A stretch of DNA of 64,000 nucleotides from assembly GCF_000819685.1 (NCBI RefSeq), contig NZ_CDBR01000034.1:1-64000 (forward strand), given 5' to 3'. Positions 55,825-64,000 of the stretch are shown here, piece after piece (the stretch's first letter is position 1; each line of letters opens with the position of its first letter). Source of the stretch: Aeromonas allosaccharophila. Its GTDB lineage: Bacteria > Pseudomonadota > Gammaproteobacteria > Enterobacterales > Aeromonadaceae. The notes under the pieces were generated by a model that was given only the letters and a program-made list of their open reading frames with translations, was not told the DNA's origin and searched no databases. The translations under genes were made by a program, and so were the position numbers.

Positions 55825-56379
55825 ATGGTGATTCTATATGTTTGCTTTTTTTGGTTTCTGATATCGGCTATCGCAGCATATCGAGAGAATGGAACAAGTA
55901 TCAGAATTTATTGTGAAGCCCAATGCTCGCTCGATAAGGAAACAGCTTATGCTGCATATCTTGGAATTCCGGAGTTCTATACTAGCTTAAGTAAAGCACA
56001 TAAAGAATTTTGCGTTCTTGACAAAAATTGGGAAGAAGGCGGACTTATAAGGATCAAGGAAAGTGCAGGCTTTCAGGATGTAGTTCACCACTACGTTCTC
56101 AAAGAGTTGATCCCTGGCGATAAGATTTATTTGGTTTCACTGAAAAGTAAGGTGAGAGTACTTGGCGTTATTCATACGACAAATCGGACGGATGTTACTT
56201 TTTCATTTTCAAGGGGTGAAAAAGACTCCAAACTAGGTTTGGAAATTCTAATTATATTTTCCAATCGCATTAGTCAAATTATAGCATTTGCGACGGGTAC
56301 TAAGATTATTTGGAATCGTCATGCAGTTGATGAAATGAAAGGTCTCATTCGTGAATTGGACAGAAGAGCATATAAATGA
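55825..56379 (+). CDS. Unrecognised protein, possibly SRPBCC-fold, AT-rich
   Basis: A 184-residue protein that begins with a hydrophobic segment (VILYVCFFWFLISAIAAY), either a signal or anchor. The remainder alternates beta-strand-like stretches (YLVSLKSKVRVLGVIHTTNRTDVTFSFSRG) and ends in an amphipathic helix (HAVDEMKGLIRELDRRAYK), a pattern compatible with an SRPBCC/polyketide-cyclase-like fold; this is a weak guess. GGAG 7 nt before ATG 55825 decides the start over the ATG at 55810. Base composition is clearly lower in G+C than the surrounding core genes, which suggests horizontal origin. Confidence 0.5.
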   Translation: MVILYVCFFWFLISAIAAYRENGTSIRIYCEAQCSLDKETAYAAYLGIPEFYTSLSKAHKEFCVLDKNWEEGGLIRIKESAGFQDVVHHYVLKELIPGDKIYLVSLKSKVRVLGVIHTTNRTDVTFSFSRGEKDSKLGLEILIIFSNRISQIIAFATGTKIIWNRHAVDEMKGLIRELDRRAYK

Positions 56380-57040
56380 AATTCCTCGCAAGGCTATCAA
56401 ACTCTCGTCTCCTGCGCTACTTCCGGCAACGTTATATGTAACAAGAAAATTCATCTAAAAGGTTAATTAGGAGTTCATACACGCCTACGTTAGAAGAAAT
56501 GAATTGTATTATCCACAACTAGCGAAGCATATTCTGCACGTCGTGAATAATCCAGTTCCACATAAGTAATGATTGGAGATTTACTCCGCGGGCCCAGATT
56601 GGCTACCGCAGTGTGGTTCACAGCAGGGCAAGGTGGTCGCCGTTTATTGAGCAATATTGGTCTGTGCTATAGGCGTTTTTAGATGATTAAATTGGTATAT
56701 GTAGTTCTAATTAGGTGATGTTTGGTCACACACTGATTTGTTGCTCAAACAAATTATGCGGATGCCCTAGTTAAGTATCTTAGTATAATAATTTTGGTCA
56801 TTTTTATCGATTGGCATTTGATAATTGAAAATATTTCATTGTGCAAAAACATATCTTTATTTAATTGATGATACTCATCCATCATCAATATAAAAAACAG
56901 CAATCTCGGAAGATTGCCGTAATGCTGTTTAAATAGGCGATTTTTTTGACTGATTATTCATAAATGCGACTTTAGTTGGGGGGGCAAGGCTGTTTTCAGT
57001 CAATCTTCCTCCAGCCTTTAGACTGCGTGGCTTGCAATAG
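56380..57040. other. AT-rich gene-free stretch with decayed coding remnants and a stem-loop
   Basis: About 660 bp without a convincing gene. A plus-strand open stretch of about 40 codons near 56555-56670 (contains RAQIGYRSVVHSRARWSPF) has no start codon and is GC-richer than its flanks, so it looks like a relic. At 56895-56930, AAACAGCA...TGCTGTTT encloses a GCAATCTCGGAAGATTGC stem. The stretch probably marks the right part of an accessory pocket between yhbW and apaH. Confidence 0.45.
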
Positions 57041-57074
57041 AAAGAGGGAGGCATCATGCCTCCCTCTCTTTTTA
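57041..57074. terminator. Terminator in the accessory gap before apaH
   Basis: AGAGGGAGGCA and TGCCTCCCTCT form an 11-bp stem with loop TCA, then CTTTTTAG. Both flanks have A/T runs, so it could end transcripts from either side, including apaH, 118 nt beyond its stop. Confidence 0.8.
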
Positions 57075-57191
57075 GCCCTGATACTACGTGGACTGGAACT
57101 CAAATTCGCTTAAGTGAACAGCATTGCGGCAGGTTGCCGGTGCGGGTCTTGGCAATCAGTGCGGCACGCACCGCCTGATTGCTGCGCGCCC

Positions 57192-58013
57192 CTAACTGGC
57201 GTGAGTGGGGCAGGGGGTGGCAATCAGGGTATCATCCTCGTAGCGCCACAGGGTGAGGCTATTGCCCCAGACGCAGCCGGTATCGAGCGCCTTGATATCG
57301 CTTTTGCCGGTGTTGCCCATCAGGGCTGCCCAGTGACCGAACACCAGGATGGGGTCGTCCACATGGTGCTCCCGCTGCTCGAACCAGGGGCGCAGCCCCG
57401 GGGTCGACTCTTTGGGCCCCTTTTTGCATTTGAAGTCGAGACGACCATCGAAGTAGCAGAAGCGCATCCGGGTGAAGGTGTTGATGATGTAGCGGTAGCG
57501 GTCGATCCCGACCAGATCATCTTTCCAGCCATCGGGCAGGTCGCCATACATGTTGTGGAGTAGCCACTGGTACTGGTCACCGCGCAGCAGGCTCTCTACC
57601 TCGCGGGCGCAGTTGCGGGCGGTGCGGGCATCCCACGCGGGGGAGATACCGGCATGCACCATCATGATGGGCAGATCCGGATGCTCGGCCAGCAGCGGGC
57701 GGTGGCGCAGCCACTCCAGCAGTTCATCCCGATCCGGGGCATCCATCAGGCTCTGCAGCTTGTCTTTCTTCTTGAGCGGCGCAACGCCATTGGCGACAGC
57801 CAGCAGGTGCAGGTCGTGGTTGCCGAGCACGGTGACGGCGCGATTGCCCAACCCTTTGACGAAACGCAGGGTATTGAGGGAGTCCGGGCCGCGGGCGACC
57901 AGGTCGCCGCAGAGCCAGAGTACGTCTTTGTCGGGATCGAATGCGGCAAGATCCAGCAGACGGCGCAAGTCGTCGTAACAGCCCTGGATGTCACCGACAA
58001 AACAGTTCGCCAT
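57192..58013 (-). CDS. apaH: Bis(5'-nucleosyl)-tetraphosphatase, symmetrical
   Basis: A 273-residue enzyme that splits Ap4A to two ADP and removes Np4 caps from RNA. The metallophosphatase motifs are VGDIQGCYDDL, CGDLVARGPDS and GNHDLHL, with later His residues in MMVHAG and FGHW. It has the position of apaH downstream of apaG in the E. coli order. The gene after its stop (folA in E. coli) is not present. Confidence 0.95.
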   Translation of the reverse strand: MANCFVGDIQGCYDDLRRLLDLAAFDPDKDVLWLCGDLVARGPDSLNTLRFVKGLGNRAVTVLGNHDLHLLAVANGVAPLKKKDKLQSLMDAPDRDELLEWLRHRPLLAEHPDLPIMMVHAGISPAWDARTARNCAREVESLLRGDQYQWLLHNMYGDLPDGWKDDLVGIDRYRYIINTFTRMRFCYFDGRLDFKCKKGPKESTPGLRPWFEQREHHVDDPILVFGHWAALMGNTGKSDIKALDTGCVWGNSLTLWRYEDDTLIATPCPTHAS

Positions 58014-58019
58014 GAAACC

Positions 58020-58382
58020 TCAGTTGATAATATTGGGGATGGCCAGCGTGAAGGGGGCGATAGGCGCCTCGAACTGCTGACCAGAGCCATCTTGCAGGGT
58101 ATAGCTCCCTTCCATCACCCCGAGCGGGGTCGCCAGCGGCACGCCGCTCTGGTAGCGGTAGGTCTCACCTTCGGCAATGACGGGTTGCTCCCCGACCACG
58201 CCCGAGCCTGCCACTTCCAGCATCTTGCCATTGGCATCGGTGATGAGCCAGCGCCGGTGCAGCAGTTGCACCGGGCCGGGCCCCAGATTCTCAATCTCGA
58301 TCAGATAGTGAAACTGGTAAGGGTCTTTGGAGCCCGCCACATACACGGGGTATGGGCGGATCTCGATGTGCGGGTGAGCCAC
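58020..58382 (-). CDS. apaG: ApaG (CO2+/Mg2+ efflux-related protein)
   Basis: A 120-residue small beta-sandwich protein. The family core LGPGPVQLLHRRWLITDANG and GVVGEQPVIAEGETYRYQSGVPLATPLGVMEGSY is intact. Its biochemical role is unclear. I chose GTG at 58382 (MAHPHIEIRPYPVY) from the alignment to E. coli ApaG length and the 4-nt gap to the rsmA stop; frames reaching 58478 lie inside rsmA. Confidence 0.85.
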   Translation of the reverse strand: MAHPHIEIRPYPVYVAGSKDPYQFHYLIEIENLGPGPVQLLHRRWLITDANGKMLEVAGSGVVGEQPVIAEGETYRYQSGVPLATPLGVMEGSYTLQDGSGQQFEAPIAPFTLAIPNIIN

Positions 58383-58386
58383 AGGA

Positions 58387-59214
58387 TCAGGCCTGTTGCT
58401 GATCTGCCAGCCAGTTGGCGATGGTGACGAACTGCTCGAGGGAGAGGTTCTCCGGGCGCAGGTTGCCATCGATACCAAGCTCGGTCAGCTGGGCGTCGGT
58501 GATGAAGTTGGAGAAGCTGTTGCGGATGGTCTTGCGACGCTGGCCAAAGCCCTCGGTGCAGACGCGGCTCAGGCAGCGCATGTCTTTCGCGACCAGTGTC
58601 GGGTTCTTGTGGGGGATCAGGCGAACCACGGCAGAGTCCACTTTCGGCGCCGGTTTGAAGGCGCCCGGGCCCACTTCCAGCACAGGCACAACCTGGCAGT
58701 AGTACTGCACCATGACGCTCAGACGACCATAGGCCTTGCTGCCCGGGCCGGCACACATCCGCAATACCACCTCTTTTTGCAGCATGAAGTGCATGTCTTC
58801 AACCCGGTCGGCAAATTCGCACAGGTGGAAGATGAGCGGGGTGGAGATGTTGTAGGGCAGGTTGCCGAAGATGCGCAGCGGCGGCTTGCCTTCACCCATC
58901 AGGGTGCCGAAGTCAAAACGCATGGCATCCGCTTCGATGACGGTCAGTTTGTCCTTGAGGGTCGGATGCTCGCGCAGGCGAGCGGCCAGGTCCCGGTCAA
59001 GTTCGACCACGGTCATCTTGTCCATCTGGGAGGCGACCGGTTCGGTCAGCGCGGCCAGACCCGGACCGATCTCCACCAGATTCTGACCCGGCTGTGGGTT
59101 GATGGCGGCGACGATCTGGTCGATCACATAACGGTCGTGCAAGAAGTTCTGACCGAAACGCTTACGGGCCGTGTGACCCATGTGCACCTTATTGCTCTGC
59201 ACCTTACTGCTCAT
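58387..59214 (-). CDS. rsmA: 16S rRNA (adenine1518/1519-N6)-dimethyltransferase
   Basis: A 275-residue KsgA-type enzyme that dimethylates two adjacent adenines in 16S rRNA. Motifs: [22 protein letters not shown] (SAM binding), VELDRDL, and the catalytic NLPYNIS. The start overlaps pdxA by 11 nt. MGHTARKRF at residue 12 could be an alternative start. Confidence 0.96.
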   Translation of the reverse strand: MSSKVQSNKVHMGHTARKRFGQNFLHDRYVIDQIVAAINPQPGQNLVEIGPGLAALTEPVASQMDKMTVVELDRDLAARLREHPTLKDKLTVIEADAMRFDFGTLMGEGKPPLRIFGNLPYNISTPLIFHLCEFADRVEDMHFMLQKEVVLRMCAGPGSKAYGRLSVMVQYYCQVVPVLEVGPGAFKPAPKVDSAVVRLIPHKNPTLVAKDMRCLSRVCTEGFGQRRKTIRNSFSNFITDAQLTELGIDGNLRPENLSLEQFVTIANWLADQQQA

Positions 59215-60199
59215 ATCTTTTTTTCTCTACCATCTTGATGGCGTGGTTAATCGCGGTGATCAGGCTGCCAGGATCCGCCAGGCCCTTGCCTGCCAGATCC
59301 AGCGCGGTGCCGTGATCCACCGAAGTGCGAATGAAGGGAAGCCCCAGGGTGATATTGACCGAACTGCCGAAGCCCTTGTATTTGAGCACAGGCAGCCCCT
59401 GGTCGTGGTACATGGCGAGTACCGCATCCGCATCCTTGAGGTATTTCTCCTGGAACAGGGTGTCGGCCGGCAGGGGGCCGACCAGATCGATCCCCTCCTG
59501 GCGCAGCGTGGCCAGGGCGGGTTCGATCACGTCAATCTCTTCACGTCCGAGATGGCCACCTTCCCCGGCATGGGGATTGAGGCCGCAGACGTAAATACGG
59601 GGTTTGGCGATGCCAAATTTGGTGGCGAGATCCTCGTTGAGGATCCTGATCACCTTGCCGAGGCGATCCTCGGTGATGGCCATTGCCACATAGGCCAGCG
59701 GAATATGGGTGGTCGCCAGCGCGACCCGCAGCCCCTCGGTTGCCAGCATCATCACCACATCGGCGGTGCCCGACTGCTGGGCAAAGAACTCGGTGTGGCC
59801 GCTGAACGAGACACCGGCCTGATTGATGATCCCCTTGTGCACCGGTCCGGTCACCACGGCGGCAAATTCGCCGCTCATGTTGCCATCGCAGGCGCGTTGC
59901 AGGGTCGCCAGCACATAGGCGCCATTGCCTTCGTCGAGCATGCCCGGCACCACGGGGGCGCCGAGGGTGATCGGACAGACGGTCAGGGTGCCCGCCCGCT
60001 GCGGATGGGCAGGGGCGGTGGCATCGTAGGGCTCAAGCTCGATGCTGAGCCCCAGCAGGGCGGCCCGCTCGCGCAGCAGCGCCGGATCGGCGATCACCAC
60101 CAGCTGGTGGGGCCAATCCTGTTGGGCAATCTGCAGCACCAGATCTGGGCCGATCCCGGCCGGTTCGCCCGGGGTAACGGCAAGGCGACGGCAGCTCAT
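59204..60199 (-). CDS. pdxA: 4-hydroxythreonine-4-phosphate dehydrogenase
   Basis: A 331-residue enzyme of vitamin B6 synthesis. The family pattern [38 protein letters not shown] and [17 protein letters not shown] is complete, including metal His residues. It abuts surA (stop and start overlap at 60199). Confidence 0.95.
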   Translation of the reverse strand: MSCRRLAVTPGEPAGIGPDLVLQIAQQDWPHQLVVIADPALLRERAALLGLSIELEPYDATAPAHPQRAGTLTVCPITLGAPVVPGMLDEGNGAYVLATLQRACDGNMSGEFAAVVTGPVHKGIINQAGVSFSGHTEFFAQQSGTADVVMMLATEGLRVALATTHIPLAYVAMAITEDRLGKVIRILNEDLATKFGIAKPRIYVCGLNPHAGEGGHLGREEIDVIEPALATLRQEGIDLVGPLPADTLFQEKYLKDADAVLAMYHDQGLPVLKYKGFGSSVNITLGLPFIRTSVDHGTALDLAGKGLADPGSLITAINHAIKMVEKKRYEQ

Positions 60200-61497
60200 C
60201 AGCTACCGGCGCCTTCGATCTGGATGTAGGCCTCGTCACGCAGCTCATCCAGCCACGCCTGGGACTCTTCCACGAAGCGGCGGTTGTAGATCAGCTGGTA
60301 GGCGCGCTGCTCCTGAGCCTTGTCGGTGGCATCCTGGCTGCGGCGATCTTCCACCTGCACGATGTGCCAGCCGTGGCTGGTACGGAACGGTGCACTGATC
60401 TGGCCCGGTTGCAGGCGGTTGACCATGTCGCGGAACTCCGGCACATAGACGTTGGGATCAGACCAGCCCAGTTCGCCGCCCTGCACCGCAGAGCCCGGAT
60501 CTTCGGAGTACTTCTCCGCCATGCTGGCGAAGTTGGCCTTGCCGCTCTTGATGTCGTGCAGAATGCCGTCCAGCATCCCCTTGGCCTTCTCTTCGCTCAG
60601 GATGATGGAGGGCTTGATCAGGATGTGGCGGGCTTTCACCTCGGTCTGCATCACTTGCTGCTGACCCTTGGTGTCGAACACCTTGACGATGTGCAGACCG
60701 GCGCCGGAGCGCAGCGGGCCGACGATGTCGCCCTTCTTGGCACCCTGCACCGCTTCGGCCATCAGAGTCGGCATCTCTTGCGGGCTCATCCAGCCCCAGT
60801 CTCCCCCTTCCAGCGCCTTGGGACCGTTACTCTCGGCAATGGCCAGTTTGCGGAAGTCTGCGCCCTCTTTCAGGGCGGCCAGAATGCGCTCGATCTTGCT
60901 CTTGGCGGCATCCAGCTGGGCGGCGGTGGGGTTGTCCGGCAGGGCAATCTGGATATGACCGACGTGGTATTCATCCTGCTGTTGACCCTGTTTCTTCAGG
61001 ATCTCCACCACCTGCTTTACCTCCTGCTCGGAGATGTTGATACGGCGGCGTACCTGATTGCGGCGCACCTCGTTCATCAGGATCTCGCGGCGCACCTCTT
61101 CCCGATACTGGGCATAGGTCAGCCCTTCACGGGTGAGCTGGGCACGCAACTGATCCAGGGTCATCTTGTTGTCGGCAGCGATGCCCTGAATAGCCTGTTC
61201 CAGCTGGGTATCGCTGATCTTCAGCCCCTGGCGATCCGCCAGTTGCAGTTGCAGGCTCTCCTGGATCAGACGATCCAGCGCCTGTTTGCGCAGGGTGGCG
61301 TCGTCAGGCAGGGACTGGCCGCTCTCCTGGGCGGAGAGTTTTACCTTGTTGACCAGTGCGTCCTGTTGACTGGACAGCACTACGTCCTTGTTGACCACGG
61401 CCAGCACCTTGTCCATCAGCTCGGGTGCCGCCAGGGCGGCCTGGCTCATGGCGCCGAACATTCCCGCGGTCAGCAGGGCAATCAGGGTCTTTTTCAT
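60199..61497 (-). CDS. surA: Periplasmic chaperone and peptidyl-prolyl isomerase SurA
   Basis: A 432-residue secreted chaperone for outer-membrane proteins. Signal peptide [22 protein letters not shown]-terminal chaperone module (about 25-170); two parvulin domains (about 175-275 and 285-385) with [14 protein letters not shown] and [22 protein letters not shown] lies 6 nt before ATG 61497, preferred over 61503. It acts on LptD and other porins, matching its neighbour. Confidence 0.95.
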   Translation of the reverse strand: MKKTLIALLTAGMFGAMSQAALAAPELMDKVLAVVNKDVVLSSQQDALVNKVKLSAQESGQSLPDDATLRKQALDRLIQESLQLQLADRQGLKISDTQLEQAIQGIAADNKMTLDQLRAQLTREGLTYAQYREEVRREILMNEVRRNQVRRRINISEQEVKQVVEILKKQGQQQDEYHVGHIQIALPDNPTAAQLDAAKSKIERILAALKEGADFRKLAIAESNGPKALEGGDWGWMSPQEMPTLMAEAVQGAKKGDIVGPLRSGAGLHIVKVFDTKGQQQVMQTEVKARHILIKPSIILSEEKAKGMLDGILHDIKSGKANFASMAEKYSEDPGSAVQGGELGWSDPNVYVPEFRDMVNRLQPGQISAPFRTSHGWHIVQVEDRRSQDATDKAQEQRAYQLIYNRRFVEESQAWLDELRDEAYIQIEGAGS

Positions 61498-61523
61498 ATC
61501 CATCTCTCAAGGCTGGGCCAGCA

Positions 61524-63992
61524 TCATTGCTGGCCTTTCAGATTAAACGGGCGAACATAGGGCAACAGCTCGGTATCCAGTGTGACGCTGCGGCCACCGG
61601 TACCCACGCTGCCAAGTCCCTTCATTTCAAACTGCAGACCAATGACTTTTTCCGAAGTGGGGGTCAGGGTGACGTTGTCCGGCTGATTGTGCCACTCCAG
61701 GCTCATGTTGATGCTCCAGCAGCAGGAGTCGTATTTGACACCGATCTTGCGGTCAATGTTCACATCCTGCTTGATATCGCGGTAGTAACCGCCATACATC
61801 TGCCACTGATCGGCGATCGGTGCCATCACCACCAGCCCCGCTTGGCTCAGATCTTCCGCCAGCGCCATATTGGTCGGATTGCGGTAGTCCAGGTTGCCAT
61901 CCTTGATGTAGCGGTAGTTGACCTGGGTGGTCAGCTTGCCGGTCCGGTATTCGACTGCACCGTTGCCTGCGGTAAATTCACCTTCCGAGGTGTCGTACTG
62001 GGTGCCGGCATGGGCGAACCACTCATCGGTGATCCGGGCATCCCCCTCGAACGACAGCAGGGAGCGGGCGTTGGTGCTTTCCGGATTTGAAGGGTAGAGG
62101 CGCACCTTGGGTGGCGTCATCTCGAAGGCCTGGGCCACAGCCAGACGCAACCGCTCATCACCCGCATTGTCATAGACCCGGCTGGTCAGGCCAACGGTGA
62201 TCCGGTTGGCATCACTGATGCGGTCGAGACCGGCAAAGCGGCGATCGCTGAACAGGCTGTAGTAGTCTTGGCGGGTGGTGGTTGTGTCGTAGATCCCGAT
62301 CTCGTCCTGATTTTTGTAAGGGATATAGAGATACTGGAATTCGGGCTCCAAAGTCTGGGTGCCCTTGCCATCATACCAGTCGAGCGGACGATCGAAGTTG
62401 ACGCCCCCCTTGAGGCGGAAGGACGGTAGAGTTCGGGTAATGGTGCCGTCCTTCAGTGCTGATTCGTTCCCTTGCATATACAACAGAGCATTGCGATTTA
62501 ACGCAGTGTTACCGCTTCGGTTGGGCTGTTTATAAGTATCAGGTACCTCCTGGTTATAAGAGGTAAACATCAGTTTATACTGACTGGTCAGGTAGTAACC
62601 CGGTGCATCCACCAGCGGCACTGTCAGGGTGGGGGCCAAATGCAGGCGGGTGGCGGTATAGCGTTCACCGGCCTGCTGGGTAGTGGCACTGCTGCTGTCA
62701 TAGCCAAACTTGGTCAGCTCGCTGTTCCAGGCCAGATCGAACCACTTGCCCTGCTGGTAGTAGTTGTAGTCGATACGCGGCAGCATCTCGTGAGGCAGCA
62801 GCGCATAGGGACTCAGGATCTGGTAGCGGCGCACCTCGGAGGTGAGGTTCCAGTTGTGCTGGTAGTAACCGGCGGTAAAGGATTGCTGCAACTGGCTGTC
62901 GACCTGGGTGCCCACTTGCGGGCTGAAGTCGTTGAAGTAGTTGTAATCCTTGTCCCGCACCTGGGTGTAGTCGATGCCAAAACGCAGTGAACCATCCATC
63001 AGGGTTGAGCCGTGACGGATGTTCATCAGGTAGCGATGACCATCGGACAGGCCCGCCAGACTCTCATTGCTCGGGCTGTACTGCTTGTCATCCGCCAGAT
63101 TTTCAAAGTAGAGAATACCGGCGTGGGCGGGGTCCGGCATATAGCGGAACTCCACCTGCTCCATCAGGCCGCGCTTGTCCATAAAACGGGAGGTGATGGT
63201 GGCATCGTAGTTGGGGGCAATGTTCCAGTAGAAGGGCTGGGTGATATCCATGCCGTTGCTGGAGCTTTGCTTGTAACCCGGGTAGAGCAAACCGGTCTTC
63301 CGCTCATCCTTGATGGGGAAGTTGATATAGGGGAAGTAGAACACCGGGTAGTCATAGAGCCAGAGGCTGGCGTTCCAGGCTTCGCCGAACACCTCTTTCT
63401 GGTCGATGTCGATGCTGCCCGCCTTGAGGGTCCACACTTCCTGACCGGGGGGGCAGGTGGTGTACTGGGCCCCCTCCATGGTGATGTTCTGGTTGTTGTT
63501 GGTCATCACCACGCGCTTGGCAAAGCCGCGCACCGGTGAACCATGCACCTGATATTTGCCCTCTTCCAGTTCGGAGTTCTTGGTATCCAGGTTGGATTTG
63601 AGGGTCTTGTCGCTGGTGACGGTCACCTGACCGTCGTTGTAATAGATGTTGCCGATGGCGATGACATCCCGGCTCTTCTGGTCGAGCTGGGCATAGTCGG
63701 AGTCAAACTTGCGAACACCCTGACGAACCTTGACGTCGCCTTCATAGACGGCGGTGCCGCCCTGTTTGGCTTCGAGACGGTCGGCATCAACCTCGACCGG
63801 CTGTGCGTTGGCCTCCTGATCCGATGCAGGCTTCTCTATCTTGGGAACATAGTCATAGCAGAGACTATCGAGAATGCCGGTGGCTGACGGCGTTTCGAAC
63901 GGGGCTGCCTGCACCACCATTGGGGCGAGTGCGGGGGCCAGGCTGATAGTCAGGGCGATGGGATAGCGGTACCCCAGTGTCCATTTGGTCAT
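61524..63992 (-). CDS. lptD: LPS-assembly protein LptD
   Basis: An 822-residue outer-membrane translocon for lipopolysaccharide. It has a signal peptide, an N-terminal OstA-like domain (about 65-200, with VEVDADRLEAKQGG) and a large beta-barrel domain with aromatic strands. The four Cys needed for the correct disulfides in E. coli are present: Cys45, Cys180, Cys757 and Cys758. The start at 63992 is 8 nt before the window edge, so the upstream signals cannot be seen; the gene appears complete. Confidence 0.95.
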   Translation of the reverse strand: MTKWTLGYRYPIALTISLAPALAPMVVQAAPFETPSATGILDSLCYDYVPKIEKPASDQEANAQPVEVDADRLEAKQGGTAVYEGDVKVRQGVRKFDSDYAQLDQKSRDVIAIGNIYYNDGQVTVTSDKTLKSNLDTKNSELEEGKYQVHGSPVRGFAKRVVMTNNNQNITMEGAQYTTCPPGQEVWTLKAGSIDIDQKEVFGEAWNASLWLYDYPVFYFPYINFPIKDERKTGLLYPGYKQSSSNGMDITQPFYWNIAPNYDATITSRFMDKRGLMEQVEFRYMPDPAHAGILYFENLADDKQYSPSNESLAGLSDGHRYLMNIRHGSTLMDGSLRFGIDYTQVRDKDYNYFNDFSPQVGTQVDSQLQQSFTAGYYQHNWNLTSEVRRYQILSPYALLPHEMLPRIDYNYYQQGKWFDLAWNSELTKFGYDSSSATTQQAGERYTATRLHLAPTLTVPLVDAPGYYLTSQYKLMFTSYNQEVPDTYKQPNRSGNTALNRNALLYMQGNESALKDGTITRTLPSFRLKGGVNFDRPLDWYDGKGTQTLEPEFQYLYIPYKNQDEIGIYDTTTTRQDYYSLFSDRRFAGLDRISDANRITVGLTSRVYDNAGDERLRLAVAQAFEMTPPKVRLYPSNPESTNARSLLSFEGDARITDEWFAHAGTQYDTSEGEFTAGNGAVEYRTGKLTTQVNYRYIKDGNLDYRNPTNMALAEDLSQAGLVVMAPIADQWQMYGGYYRDIKQDVNIDRKIGVKYDSCCWSINMSLEWHNQPDNVTLTPTSEKVIGLQFEMKGLGSVGTGGRSVTLDTELLPYVRPFNLKGQQ

Positions 63993-64000
63993 GTGAAAGA

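Noticed and set aside
58383-58478. Longer ApaG start with about 32 extra residues
   Set aside because: The extension lies entirely inside rsmA, reads as low-complexity Ser/Pro sequence, and exceeds the family length of about 125.
61524-63992. lptD as a truncated gene at the window edge
   Set aside because: The signal peptide, N-terminal domain and all four expected Cys are present, so the coding region looks complete.

Overview
This window looks like about 64 kb of chromosome from a gammaproteobacterium, most likely Aeromonas. That assignment is an inference. It rests on moderately high G+C with gammaproteobacterial core genes, a HapR/LitR-type regulator next to hpt as in Vibrio, an amiB-mutL-miaA-hfq-hflXKC string, and an apaG-rsmA-pdxA-surA-lptD string. 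I see no rRNA, tRNA, CRISPR array, prophage or plasmid origin. The only intact mobile element is one IS1595-like insertion.

Layout. 0.4-9.4 kb: an Aer-type energy-taxis receptor; a TIGR03899-like cytoplasmic protein; a leftward operon led by ytfJ behind a near-consensus Zur box, running through a small His/Cys exported protein, His-rich ZrgA, an ABC ATPase, an FtsX-type permease and a DUF3299 protein (a zrg-like zinc uptake system); two divergent exported proteins of unknown function flanking a near-consensus CRP site; and ppa. 9.6-13.6 kb: an HD-GYP response regulator, a LysR regulator divergent from mdtJI, and a gloA2/yaeR-like gene. 13.6-26 kb: mrcB, hrpB, thpR, sfsA, dksA, gluQ, pcnB, folK, panB and panC, much as around E. 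coli dksA-panC. The pcnB leader carries three diverged ~88-bp tandem repeats, and the gene appears to start at an AUU codon. 26-31 kb: a quinol-monooxygenase-like protein, cystine transporter TcyP, and a five-gene leftward cassette (YjiM-like dehydratase/double-cubane protein, YjiL-like activase, DUF3343 Se/S-carrier-like protein, MauE/DoxX membrane protein, rhodanese lipoprotein). I consider this cassette the best candidate for an undescribed system.

31-41 kb: the yadGH ABC exporter, hpt, divergent litR, the IS between the litR and ppgK terminators, polyphosphate glucokinase, queG, then nnr, tsaE and amiB. 41-49 kb: mutL, miaA, hfq, hflX, hflK, hflC and yjeT, then convergent ispB. 49-54 kb: rplU-rpmA-obgE, a YjiH-family membrane protein and a YhbW-like monooxygenase. 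54.3-57.1 kb is an AT-rich accessory pocket with an HTH-2TM fusion, a small membrane protein, an unrecognised (possibly SRPBCC-like) protein and about 800 bp without a convincing gene. 57.2-64 kb is the leftward apaH-apaG-rsmA-pdxA-surA-lptD operon, whose lptD appears complete.

Many 5' ends were moved from the longest open frame to a start with a Shine-Dalgarno sequence or family support. Most intergenic gaps end in clear Rho-independent hairpins, which define the transcription units. Family names come from recognition of the protein sequence by eye, not from a database search.
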